Under the pieces are notes generated by a model that had not been told where the DNA came from, did not search any database, and worked only from the letters and a program-made list of their open reading frames with translations. This document shows positions 6,914-12,964 of a DNA stretch of 12,964 nt, piece after piece. Origin of the DNA: Croceibacterium_A sp966112795 (GTDB lineage: Bacteria > Pseudomonadota > Alphaproteobacteria > Sphingomonadales > Sphingomonadaceae); contig CBHWED010000077.1 in the NCBI GenBank assembly GCA_966112795.1, forward strand, positions 1 through 12,964, written 5' to 3'. The translations under genes and the position numbers were made by a program. Each line of letters opens with the position of its first letter. Position 1 is the first letter of the stretch.

Positions 6914-8392
6914 ATGACGGGGAATGCCGGTCACTGCGACGTGCTCATCGTCGGCGGCAGCTTGGTGGGCCTTTCGGCGGCGGCGTTCCTCGGGCACCAT
7001 GGCATCTCGGCTCATGTCGTGGAGAAGCACGCGGGCACGTCGATCCATCCGCGTGCCGGCTACTTCCATGTCGGCACGATGGAGGCCTACCGCCGCATCG
7101 GCCTCGAGCCGGCGCTGCTCGAGCTCAGCCACCGGCAGTTCGGCCCCGATGGCGGCATCAACCTCGTCGAATCGCTGGCCGGGCGCGAGCTCGCGCTGTT
7201 CGTGCCGAGCATCAACGCCGGGCTCGAGCCCTACAGCCCGTGCAAGCGCTTCTTCATGACCCAGCAGAGCCTCGAGCCCTTGCTCCACCGCCGCGCGGCC
7301 GAGCTCGGCGCCGACCTCCGCTACCGCAGCGAGCTGGTCGACTTCGCGCAGGATGAGAGCGGCGTCACCGCCCACGTGCGCGACCTCGACGACGGCGAGA
7401 TCCGCACGGTCCGCGCGAAGTACATGATCGCCGCAGACGGCAACCGCAGCCCGATCCGCGCGGCCCTCGGCATCGGCATGACCGGCCCCGGCTGGCTCAG
7501 CGACAGCATCACGATCTACTTCAAGGCCGACTGCACCCGCTGGCTCGAGGAGCGCCCGATGGGGGTGATCTACGTGTCGAACGCCGACCAGCGCGGCTTC
7601 TTCCGGTTCGAGGCCGGCGGCAAGCGCGGGTTCCTGGTGGTCAACACGCTCGGCGACCTCACGCTGCCCGGCGCCAAGGACGTCGCCGGCGACATTTCGC
7701 CTGAGCGCTGTGTCGCGCTGGTCCGCTCGGCGATCGGCGTGCCCGACATGGCGGTCGAGATCGAGGACGTGGCCGTGTGGAAGGCGGTCGCCGAATGCGC
7801 CGAGGCCTACCGCAAGGGCCGCGTGTTCATCGCCGGCGATGCCGCGCACGTGGTTCCGCCGACCGGCGGCTTCGGCGGCAACACGGGCGTGCAGGACGCC
7901 GCCAACCTCGCGTGGAAGCTCGCCAAAGTGCTCAAAGGCGAAGCCGGCGAAGCGCTGCTCGACAGCTACGAGGCCGAGCGCCGTCCCGTCGGCCTGCTCA
8001 CGGTCGAGCAGGCTTACACCCGCTATGTCCGCCGCGTCACGCCCGAGGAGCTCACGTCCGAGACGCCGGCGCTGCGCGACGAGCTGACCATGGAGCTGGG
8101 CCAGTTCTACCGCTCGAACGCGGTCGTCGACGGCCGCCGGGCGGACGAGCCCGCGTGCCTTCACCCGGACCAGACCCGCGGCCGCGCGGGCGCGCGCGTG
8201 CCGCACGTGTGGCTCGACGCCGGCCGATCGACGCTCGACGTCGCCGCGCGCGAAGCGACCTGGCTGCTCGGCCCGGAAGCGCCCGCGGAAGACGGCGTGC
8301 GCCTCAGCCTCGAGGCTGCGACGCGGTGCGGTCTCGGTGCCGCGGGCGCGATGCTGGTGCGGCCCGACGGTTTCGTGGCGGAGGTATATTAG
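6914..8392 (+). CDS. FAD-dependent monooxygenase (group A, PheA/TfdB/PgaE type)
   Basis: A 492-residue cytosolic single-component flavoprotein hydroxylase that would use NAD(P)H and O2 to hydroxylate an aromatic or polyketide-like substrate. The Rossmann dinucleotide motif is at 10-24 (VLIVGGSLVGLSAAA, GxGxxG-like, with Ser for the second Gly). The DG motif is at 173-180 (AADGNRSP). The GD motif that closes the FAD site is at 306-330 (AGDAAHVVPPTGGFGGNTG, then QDAANLAWK). The C-terminal region from about 425 matches the small thioredoxin-like domain of phenol hydroxylase relatives, ending GAMLVRPDGFVAEVY. Length fits the family. The start is set by AGGAGG, 5 bases before the ATG. It heads a two-gene unit with the GFA-type gene and diverges from the Crp/Fnr regulator. 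The substrate cannot be read from the sequence; catabolic phenol hydroxylation and tailoring of a secondary metabolite are both possible, but no ring-cleavage or polyketide genes are nearby. Confidence 0.92.
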   Translation: MTGNAGHCDVLIVGGSLVGLSAAAFLGHHGISAHVVEKHAGTSIHPRAGYFHVGTMEAYRRIGLEPALLELSHRQFGPDGGINLVESLAGRELALFVPSINAGLEPYSPCKRFFMTQQSLEPLLHRRAAELGADLRYRSELVDFAQDESGVTAHVRDLDDGEIRTVRAKYMIAADGNRSPIRAALGIGMTGPGWLSDSITIYFKADCTRWLEERPMGVIYVSNADQRGFFRFEAGGKRGFLVVNTLGDLTLPGAKDVAGDISPERCVALVRSAIGVPDMAVEIEDVAVWKAVAECAEAYRKGRVFIAGDAAHVVPPTGGFGGNTGVQDAANLAWKLAKVLKGEAGEALLDSYEAERRPVGLLTVEQAYTRYVRRVTPEELTSETPALRDELTMELGQFYRSNAVVDGRRADEPACLHPDQTRGRAGARVPHVWLDAGRSTLDVAAREATWLLGPEAPAEDGVRLSLEAATRCGLGAAGAMLVRPDGFVAEVY

Positions 8393-8395
8393 GCG

Positions 8396-8803
8396 ATGCG
8401 CATCCACGGCACATGCCACTGCGGCGCGGTCCGCTACGAGGCGGAGGTCGACCCCGACAAGGTGATTCTGTGCCATTGCGCCGACTGCCAGCAGTTCGCC
8501 GGTGCGCCCTACCGCGCGATGGTCCGCCCGCTTTCGGGCACGCTGGAGATCACGGGCACCCCGACGCACTACACCAAGACCGCCGACAGCGGGCGCCAGC
8601 GTGTCCAGGCGTTCTGCGGCACCTGCGGATCGCACCTCTATGCCTGCGATCCCGGCGAGGCGCAGGACAACCTCTCGCTGCGCATCGGCGCGATCGCCGA
8701 GCGGCACGAGCTTGGCGCGCCGATGCGCCAGCTATGGACCGATTCAGCGCTGAGCTGGGCGTTCGATCTCTCGGCCGTGCCGGGCGCCGGCCAGCAATCC
8801 TGA
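8396..8803 (+). CDS. GFA/CENP-V family zinc protein
   Basis: A 135-residue protein of the family named after glutathione-dependent formaldehyde-activating enzyme (Gfa). All seven family zinc cysteines are present: C26, C28 and C31 (CHCADC) match the catalytic-type site, and C7, C9, C74 and C77 (CHC plus CGTCG) the structural site. The order and spacing are canonical. Family members may bind glutathione adducts or other small thiol conjugates, and the formaldehyde activity of the founding member is itself disputed. The real substrate here is therefore unknown. The ATG is 3 bases past the monooxygenase stop codon, and GGAGG (8380-8384) lies inside the end of that gene, so the two are co-transcribed and probably translationally coupled. 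A role in handling a reactive product of the monooxygenase is an inference from this pairing. It converges on the acyltransferase with only 4 bases between stop codons. Confidence 0.9.
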   Translation: MRIHGTCHCGAVRYEAEVDPDKVILCHCADCQQFAGAPYRAMVRPLSGTLEITGTPTHYTKTADSGRQRVQAFCGTCGSHLYACDPGEAQDNLSLRIGAIAERHELGAPMRQLWTDSALSWAFDLSAVPGAGQQS

Positions 8804-8807
8804 AGCG

Positions 8808-9986
8808 TCACGCCTCCGCCGCGGCCAGTGCTGGCCGCGCCGGCTTATGCCGCTTCCACCGCAGGCCGATCAGCGGCCGCAACGGCGGGATCGCGCGCCC
8901 GACCAAGTAGAACGCCCAGCACCCGGCCACCGTCGCCACGACAAGCGCGGCGAACTGCACCGCCGGGTGAATCCCGTGCCCGACCAGCCAGTACGCGGTC
9001 ACCACGATCACCGTCTGGTGAATGACGTAGAACGGGAACACCGCCTCGTTGAGCGTCGCGCGCCATGGATGGTCGCGGTTCCAGTAGCGATCGGCGATGC
9101 CGATCAGCGCGACGATCGCGTTCCACCCCTGCACGTCGCGTGCGGCAGCGAACGCGATGCGGCTCCATAGCGGCGGCTCGTCTCCGCTCAGCCAGCCGAG
9201 CCCGATCACGACGACCGTGGCGTAGCCGAACACGGCGAGCACTGCCGCAAGGCGCCACCACCGGCGGATCGCCGCCCACACCGTGTCCGAGCCGGCGAGC
9301 AGGTAGCCGAACAGGAACAGCCCGAAGTAGGCTTCGTGCGCGTGGAGATCGTTGACGAGGTCGTGGGTTTCCTCCGGCCCGGGCCAGTGGATCGCCAGGC
9401 GCAAGGAGAGCAGCGCGAACGGGACGAGGATCACCAGCGGCCCTGCGAGCGCACGGTCGGCCAGCCGGCCGAGCGCGGTGCGCCACGACGCCGGCAGCTG
9501 CAGCAGCAGCCCGAGCACCAGCGTGTAGGCGAGCAGGTAGACGAGGAACCACAGGTGGTTCCAGGTCGGCACAACGATCCCATCGATCGCCCCGGCAGTG
9601 AAGTAGTCGCCGAGCCAGAACGCAAGATAACCCTGCGCGTAGCCGTGCTGGGTGGTCAGCTCGACCCAGGTCTGCGGCGGCACGATCACCGCCATGCCGA
9701 ATACCAGCGGCAGCAACAGGCGCGGCACGCGTCCAGCAAGGAAGCGCGCGACCCGCCCGTCCTGCCGCGCGAGCAGCATCGCCGTGGCGAAACCCGAGAC
9801 GCCGAACAGCAGCGGCATCCGCCAGGCATTGGTGGCGAGCATCGGGATCGCCACCCATGACGCCGGATGCTCGGTCTTCACGTGGTAGCCCCACGCGACA
9901 AAGACCATTCCCACGTGATAGAGGATCAACAGTCCGAAGGCCCCGATGCGAAGCCAGTCGATCCCGTAATGACGTCCCTGCTGCAT
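8808..9986 (-). CDS. Membrane acyltransferase, family 3 (OpgC/OafA-like)
   Basis: A 392-residue inner-membrane protein of the acyltransferase 3 family (PF01757 type), with about 10 hydrophobic segments. Members move acetyl, succinyl or other acyl groups onto extracytoplasmic sugars or glycans (OafA on O-antigen, OpgC on periplasmic glucans, NodX on Nod factor). The family hallmark is in the first segment: D10, R13 and H24 in GIDWLRIGAFGLLILYHVG. RFLAGRVPRLLLPL (81-94) is the conserved Arg-Pro cytoplasmic loop, LWFLVYLLAY (145-154) a core helix, and FPFYVIHQTVIV (317-328) a typical late segment. The ATG at 9986 has AGGAG (9994-9998) 7 bases upstream; the frame runs open to 10154 but that part is Arg/Pro-rich and looks non-coding. 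It diverges from the LytTR regulator, which may control it. The acceptor is unknown, with no glycan locus in view. Confidence 0.9.
   Translation of the reverse strand: MQQGRHYGIDWLRIGAFGLLILYHVGMVFVAWGYHVKTEHPASWVAIPMLATNAWRMPLLFGVSGFATAMLLARQDGRVARFLAGRVPRLLLPLVFGMAVIVPPQTWVELTTQHGYAQGYLAFWLGDYFTAGAIDGIVVPTWNHLWFLVYLLAYTLVLGLLLQLPASWRTALGRLADRALAGPLVILVPFALLSLRLAIHWPGPEETHDLVNDLHAHEAYFGLFLFGYLLAGSDTVWAAIRRWWRLAAVLAVFGYATVVVIGLGWLSGDEPPLWSRIAFAAARDVQGWNAIVALIGIADRYWNRDHPWRATLNEAVFPFYVIHQTVIVVTAYWLVGHGIHPAVQFAALVVATVAGCWAFYLVGRAIPPLRPLIGLRWKRHKPARPALAAAEA
8820..8839. terminator. Palindrome at the junction of two convergent genes
   Basis: CGCGGCCAG-TG-CTGGCCGCG at 8820-8839 is a perfectly symmetric 20-base element, a 9-bp GC-rich stem (the innermost pair probably opens to a 4-base loop). 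It lies 17 bases past the stop codon of the GFA-type gene and inside the last codons of the converging acyltransferase. It has no T-run on either strand. It could slow polymerase and support Rho-dependent termination or collision control of the plus-strand operon. It could equally result from the Ala-rich C-terminus (PARPALAAAEA) encoded there. Confidence 0.3.
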
Positions 9987-10133
9987 GATCGATCTCCTGG
10001 TCCGGGCGCCGAGCGCGCCGCTTCCGGAGTCGTCGATAGCGTGCCGTCGAACGGGAGCGCGGAGCAAGGGGCCGGCGGCGGCGCGGCAGGGACGGGTCGG
10101 GCCGCATCGGTGACGAGCGGCGGCCCGCACGGG
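9987..10133. other. Intergenic region between acyltransferase and LytTR regulator
   Basis: This 147-base GC-rich stretch separates two divergent genes and should hold both promoters. Apart from the acyltransferase ribosome binding site (9994-9998) and an overlapping GATCGATC near 9987-9994, I find no convincing -35/-10 pair. I also find no pair of direct repeats of the kind LytTR proteins usually bind. Confidence 0.5.
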
Positions 10134-10964
10134 ATGAGCGGATGGACTGCGCACCGCGTGGTGGTGGTCGGTGTCGCGGTGTGGGTCGCGCTGCTGCTGG
10201 TCCAGGCGAGCGTCAACGCGCTGTCGCAGGCCTCGGAGAACCCCGATCTCGGATCGTGGCGCTACTGGGTCTGGGAAGGCACCAGCGTGGTCGGCTGGCT
10301 ATGCGTCGCGCCGCTGCTGTGGCAGCTCGTGCGCCGCCTGCCGCACCTCGCGCGCCGCCCGGCGATGTTGCCGCCGTCGCTGATCGCGGCCAGCGTCGTG
10401 CTCTCGCTGGTCCACGTCGCGGTCATGTTCGGCCTGCGCTTTGCGATCTACCCGCTGCTCGGCGAGACTTACGACCCGACCCGCGGCCTCGCCGACACGC
10501 TGCTCTACGAATACCGCAAGGACGTCTCGACGCTGCTGCAGATGGGCCTCGCCTTCTATGCCATCCAGTGGCTCGCGGCGCGCACCGCCTGGTGGAATCG
10601 CCCGGCGAGCGACGCTCCGCCCGAGCCACGCAGCGAGCTCGTCGTCGAAGTGCAGGACGGCCCTTCGACCCATTTCGTCCCGCTCGGCGAAATCGACCAG
10701 GTCGCCGCCGCGGGCAATTACGTCGAGATTGCCTGGCGCGGCCGCACGCTGCTCCACCGCACCACGCTCGCCGCGCTCGAGCAGGCCTGGGCGCCGCACG
10801 GCTTCGTGCGCATCCATCGCGGCACGCTCGTGCGTGCCGCCGCCGTGGTCCGCGTCGAAACCCTCAAGAGCGGTGACTTCGTCGCCGAGCTCGTCTCGGG
10901 CGCGCCTTTGCGCGGGAGCCGCCGCTACCGCGCTGCGCTCGACGGCGCGCGTCAAGCGCCCTAG
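10134..10964 (+). CDS. Membrane-anchored LytTR-domain transcriptional regulator
   Basis: A 276-residue protein with four predicted membrane helices (about 9-30, 49-67, 80-106, 131-149), a short linker, then a C-terminal LytTR DNA-binding domain (about 168-270). Domain signatures are VPLGEIDQVAAAGNYVEI, FVRIHRGTLVR and LRGSRRYRAAL. It has no response-regulator receiver, so it is not a classical two-component protein; the membrane part may sense a signal or bind a partner. The start is uncertain: ATG 10134 is chosen because the membrane domain begins there and the upstream residues are low-complexity Gly/Ala/Ser. GTG 10110 and ATG 9969 (overlapping the acyltransferase start) are possible, and no good ribosome binding site decides it. 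It diverges from the acyltransferase and lies 32 bases before the NRAMP-like gene; both are plausible targets. Confidence 0.87.
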   Translation: MSGWTAHRVVVVGVAVWVALLLVQASVNALSQASENPDLGSWRYWVWEGTSVVGWLCVAPLLWQLVRRLPHLARRPAMLPPSLIAASVVLSLVHVAVMFGLRFAIYPLLGETYDPTRGLADTLLYEYRKDVSTLLQMGLAFYAIQWLAARTAWWNRPASDAPPEPRSELVVEVQDGPSTHFVPLGEIDQVAAAGNYVEIAWRGRTLLHRTTLAALEQAWAPHGFVRIHRGTLVRAAAVVRVETLKSGDFVAELVSGAPLRGSRRYRAALDGARQAP

Positions 10965-10967
10965 ACT
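10939..10967 (+). promoter_or_regulatory. Weak candidate promoter of the NRAMP-like gene
   Basis: TCGACG (10939-10944, 4 of 6 to TTGACA), a 17-base spacer and TAGACT (10962-10967, 4 of 6 to TATAAT), overlapping the end of the LytTR gene. Transcription would start near 10974, 23 bases before the ATG at 10997. The GGGGGGAAG ribosome binding site (10985-10993) is between them. If it is active, the transporter is not solely dependent on the LytTR transcript. Confidence 0.25.
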
Positions 10968-10996
10968 GCTCGCGAGGGCCAAACGGGGGGAAGCCG

Positions 10997-12457
10997 ATGG
11001 CGGAGGGGATCGCGCGCGAGGATCGTTCGGGGCTCGAGCGGTGGAAACAGGCCGAGCTGCCCGCGCCGCCGCAGACCCAGGGGTTCAAGATCTTCGGGGT
11101 GATCGGCCCCGGCGTGATCCTGCTCGGCAGCGCGATCGGCAGCGGCGAATGGCTGATCGGCCCGGCCGCGTTCGTCCAGTACGGGCTCGCGCTGCTGTGG
11201 GTGACCACGGTCGCGGTGTTCTTCCAGACGGTCTTCAACACCGAGCTCGTCCGCTACACGCTCTATACCGGCGAGCCCGCAGTGGTCGGCTTCATGCGCA
11301 CCAAGCCGCACGCGCGGTTCTGGGCCGTCGTCTACGCCGGGCTCTACTTCCTGCAGTACGGCTGGCCGGGGTGGGCCGGCGCCGCGGCGGGGGCGATCTT
11401 CTACCTCGCGTACGGCCAGCTCGCGGGCGATGCCCAGGCCGGCACGATCTACTGGATCGGCGTGGCGATCTATCTCGCCTGCGTCGCGATCCTGCTCGTC
11501 GGGCGGCGGATCGAGCGCACGCTCGAGCTGCTCAACTGGGTGCTGATCTCGGCGATCCTGCTCGGCTTGCTGGTGCTGTGCGTGGTGGTCGCGCCCGCGG
11601 CCAACTGGATCGGCGCCGTGACGGGCCTCGCTGCCTACGATTGGGACAAGGGCGCGTTTGGCTTCCTGCCGCCGGGCGCCGACTGGTTTCTGATCGGCGC
11701 CTTCGCCGCCTATTCGGGCGCTGGCGGGGTCGGCAACCTGACGCTGTCGAACTGGGCGCGCGACAAGGGCTTCGGCATGGGCGGCGTCGCCGGCTACATC
11801 CCCGCCGCCTTCGCCGAGGACAAGGTCGCGCTTGCCCACACCGGCAGCACTTTCACGCCCGACGAGGGCAACATGGCCCGCTGGCGCGGCTGGTGGCGGA
11901 TCGTCCGCGCCGACCAATGGGGCGTGTTCTTCTGCGGCGCGCTGCTCGGCATGGTGCTGCCGGCAGTGCTCTACACCTCGGTCATGACCACGGGCGAGGA
12001 CATCCGCGGCCTCGGCGTGGCGGCCGCGCTGGCCGATGCGCTCGGCGGCGGCACCACGCTCGCGCTGGCGGTGGCGTTCATGGGCGCGTGGCTGCTGTTC
12101 AAGGCCCAGCTCGACATCCTCGAAGGCCAGGTCCGCGCGGTGACCGACATCCTGTGGACCGGCAGCCGCCGCGTGCGCCGCTGGAGCACGGGCGACGTGC
12201 GCCGGGTCTACTATTCGGTCCTCGCCCTGCTGGTGGCCTGGGGCTTCATCGCGATGGGCCTCGCCCAGCCGATCGTGCTGCTCCAGCTCGGCGCCAACGT
12301 GGCCGGGGTGGTCATGGTGATCGCCTCGCTGCACATCCTCCGGGTCAACACCACGCTGCTCCCGCCCGGGCTGCGCCCGCCGCTGTGGCGCCGCGTGGTG
12401 CTGGTCATGATGGCGCTGTTCTACGGCTTCTTCGTCTCGCTGTGGCTGTTCGGCTGA
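10997..12457 (+). CDS. NRAMP-like (SLC11-related) membrane transporter lacking the canonical metal site
   Basis: A 486-residue inner-membrane protein with about 11-12 hydrophobic segments and the general pattern of the NRAMP family. The first segment reads GVIGPGVILLGSAIGSGEW (34-52) and aligns with the NRAMP start GPGFL...DPGN. The metal-binding D-P-G-N is replaced by G-S-G-E (48-51). The segment matching helix 6 (about 230-250, FLIGAFAAYSGAGGVGN) lacks the A-x-x-M-P-H motif. The residues that bind Mn2+/Fe2+ in classical NRAMPs are thus missing, and I would not call it MntH. A 'GxGEW' branch of NRAMP-like proteins exists in bacteria, with unknown substrate (recollection, not a search). The ATG has GGGGGGAAG (10985-10993) just upstream. 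It follows the LytTR regulator by 32 bases on the same strand, possibly in one operon, and ends 46 bases before ispG. Confidence 0.82.
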   Translation: MAEGIAREDRSGLERWKQAELPAPPQTQGFKIFGVIGPGVILLGSAIGSGEWLIGPAAFVQYGLALLWVTTVAVFFQTVFNTELVRYTLYTGEPAVVGFMRTKPHARFWAVVYAGLYFLQYGWPGWAGAAAGAIFYLAYGQLAGDAQAGTIYWIGVAIYLACVAILLVGRRIERTLELLNWVLISAILLGLLVLCVVVAPAANWIGAVTGLAAYDWDKGAFGFLPPGADWFLIGAFAAYSGAGGVGNLTLSNWARDKGFGMGGVAGYIPAAFAEDKVALAHTGSTFTPDEGNMARWRGWWRIVRADQWGVFFCGALLGMVLPAVLYTSVMTTGEDIRGLGVAAALADALGGGTTLALAVAFMGAWLLFKAQLDILEGQVRAVTDILWTGSRRVRRWSTGDVRRVYYSVLALLVAWGFIAMGLAQPIVLLQLGANVAGVVMVIASLHILRVNTTLLPPGLRPPLWRRVVLVMMALFYGFFVSLWLFG

Positions 12458-12467
12458 GCGCCTGTCA

Positions 12468-12496
12468 TTGCCCCTTAATCTGCGGCGGCCTATAGG
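12468..12496 (+). promoter_or_regulatory. ispG: Candidate sigma-70 promoter of ispG
   Basis: TTGCCC (12468-12473, 4 of 6 to TTGACA), a 17-base spacer and TATAGG (12491-12496, 4 of 6 to TATAAT). The predicted transcription start falls near 12503, directly at the ATG at 12504. With no ribosome binding site before the ATG, this suggests a leaderless or nearly leaderless mRNA. CCTATAGG (12489-12496) is itself a palindrome, flanked by GGCGGC and GCCGCC. Confidence 0.5.
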
Positions 12497-12503
12497 CGCC
12501 GCC

Positions 12504-12964
12504 ATGTCTTCCGTTCGCCCCTGGCGCGACATCATGCGCCGCAAGAGCCGCCAGATCATGGTCGGCAACGTCGCGGTCGGCGGCGATGCGCCGATCACCG
12601 TGCAGACGATGACCAACACGCCGACCTCGGACGCGGTGGCGACGATCGACCAGATCCGCCGCTGCGAGGACGCCGGGGCGGACCTGATCCGCGTCTCGTG
12701 CCCCGACGTCGAGAGCACGACGGCGTTCCGCCAGATCGCCCGTGCCGCGCGCGTGCCGCTGATCGCCGACATCCATTTCCACTACAAGCGCGCGCTCGAG
12801 GCGGCCGATGCCGGCGCCGCGTGCCTGCGCATCAACCCGGGCAACATCGGCTCGGGCGAGCGCGTCGCCGAAGTGGTCCGCGCGGCCAAGGCCAACGGCT
12901 GCGCGATCCGCATCGGGGTCAACGCCGGCAGCCTCGAGAAGGACCTGCTCGAGAAGTACGGCGA
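12504..12964 (+). CDS. ispG: 4-hydroxy-3-methylbut-2-enyl diphosphate synthase IspG, 5' part
   Basis: The first 153 residues of IspG (GcpE), cut by the window end. The enzyme is the cytosolic [4Fe-4S] reductase that turns methylerythritol cyclodiphosphate (MEcPP) into HMBPP, the penultimate step of the MEP isoprenoid pathway. Visible family features are RRKSRQIMVGNVAVGGDAPI (12-31), VQTMTNTPTSD (33-43), GADLIRVSCPD (58-68), PLIADIHFHYKRAL (85-98), CLRINPGNIG (107-116) and IRIGVNAGSLEKDLL (134-148). These make up the N-terminal TIM barrel. The cluster cysteines are in the missing C-terminal part. The start is the ATG at 12504, with no ribosome binding site in front of it and a promoter-like pair just upstream. 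It is an essential housekeeping gene in bacteria using this pathway, with no evident link to the upstream transporter. Confidence 0.96.
   Translation, partial: MSSVRPWRDIMRRKSRQIMVGNVAVGGDAPITVQTMTNTPTSDAVATIDQIRRCEDAGADLIRVSCPDVESTTAFRQIARAARVPLIADIHFHYKRALEAADAGAACLRINPGNIGSGERVAEVVRAAKANGCAIRIGVNAGSLEKDLLEKYG

Noticed and set aside
5996..8707. A minus-strand open frame of about 900 codons across the regulator and monooxygenase genes
   Set aside because: It overlaps the Crp/Fnr gene in another frame and the monooxygenase and GFA-type genes in antisense. The composition is repetitive Arg/Ala/Asp with no recognisable fold, so it is a by-product of high GC.
10997..12457. Naming the NRAMP-like gene mntH
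   Set aside because: The DPGN and MPH metal-site motifs are absent, so manganese transport is not supported.
10961..12772. A minus-strand open frame of about 600 codons opposite the NRAMP-like gene and ispG
   Set aside because: It is antisense to two well-supported genes, has charged low-complexity composition and crosses a gene boundary.

Overview
The window is GC-rich DNA with compact gene packing. It most likely comes from an alphaproteobacterium of the order Sphingomonadales. This is inferred from the large TonB-dependent receptor with an IVVTGSRI-type TonB box, the Crp/Fnr and LytTR regulator types, the small 'DGRYRLVLADD' protein and the base composition. No species can be named. There are no RNA genes, insertion sequences, CRISPR arrays or prophage genes that I can support, so the window reads as ordinary chromosome.

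Layout. Bases 1-90 hold two neighbouring stem-loops. Next, on the minus strand, come a Kef-type monovalent cation:proton antiporter (91-1866) and a 1098-residue TonB-dependent outer-membrane receptor (1992-5288). A clear intrinsic terminator between them ends the receptor transcript. A 444-base non-coding stretch (5289-5732) follows, with an AT-rich core and several palindromes. A short plus-strand gene of unknown function (5733-5999) converges on a minus-strand Crp/Fnr-type regulator (6007-6744). The regulator diverges from a two-gene plus-strand unit: a group A FAD-dependent aromatic-type monooxygenase (6914-8392) and, 3 bases on, a GFA/CENP-V-type zinc protein (8396-8803).

That unit converges, 4 bases apart, on a minus-strand membrane acyltransferase (8808-9986). 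Divergent from the acyltransferase is a membrane-anchored LytTR regulator with no receiver domain (10134-10964). It is followed after 32 bases by an NRAMP-like transporter that lacks the usual metal-binding motifs (10997-12457). The window ends inside ispG (12504 onward), an isoprenoid (MEP) pathway gene with a promoter placed so that its mRNA would be leaderless or nearly so.

How the genes may work together. Two modules look like functional units by arrangement: Crp/Fnr regulator <> monooxygenase-GFA, and acyltransferase <> LytTR regulator > NRAMP-like transporter. In each, a regulator sits beside the genes it may control. The antiporter, receptor and ispG look like independent loci. I see no clear defence, conjugation or biosynthetic island. 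The most unusual items are the NRAMP-like protein without the DPGN/MPH metal site and the receiver-less membrane LytTR protein beside it.
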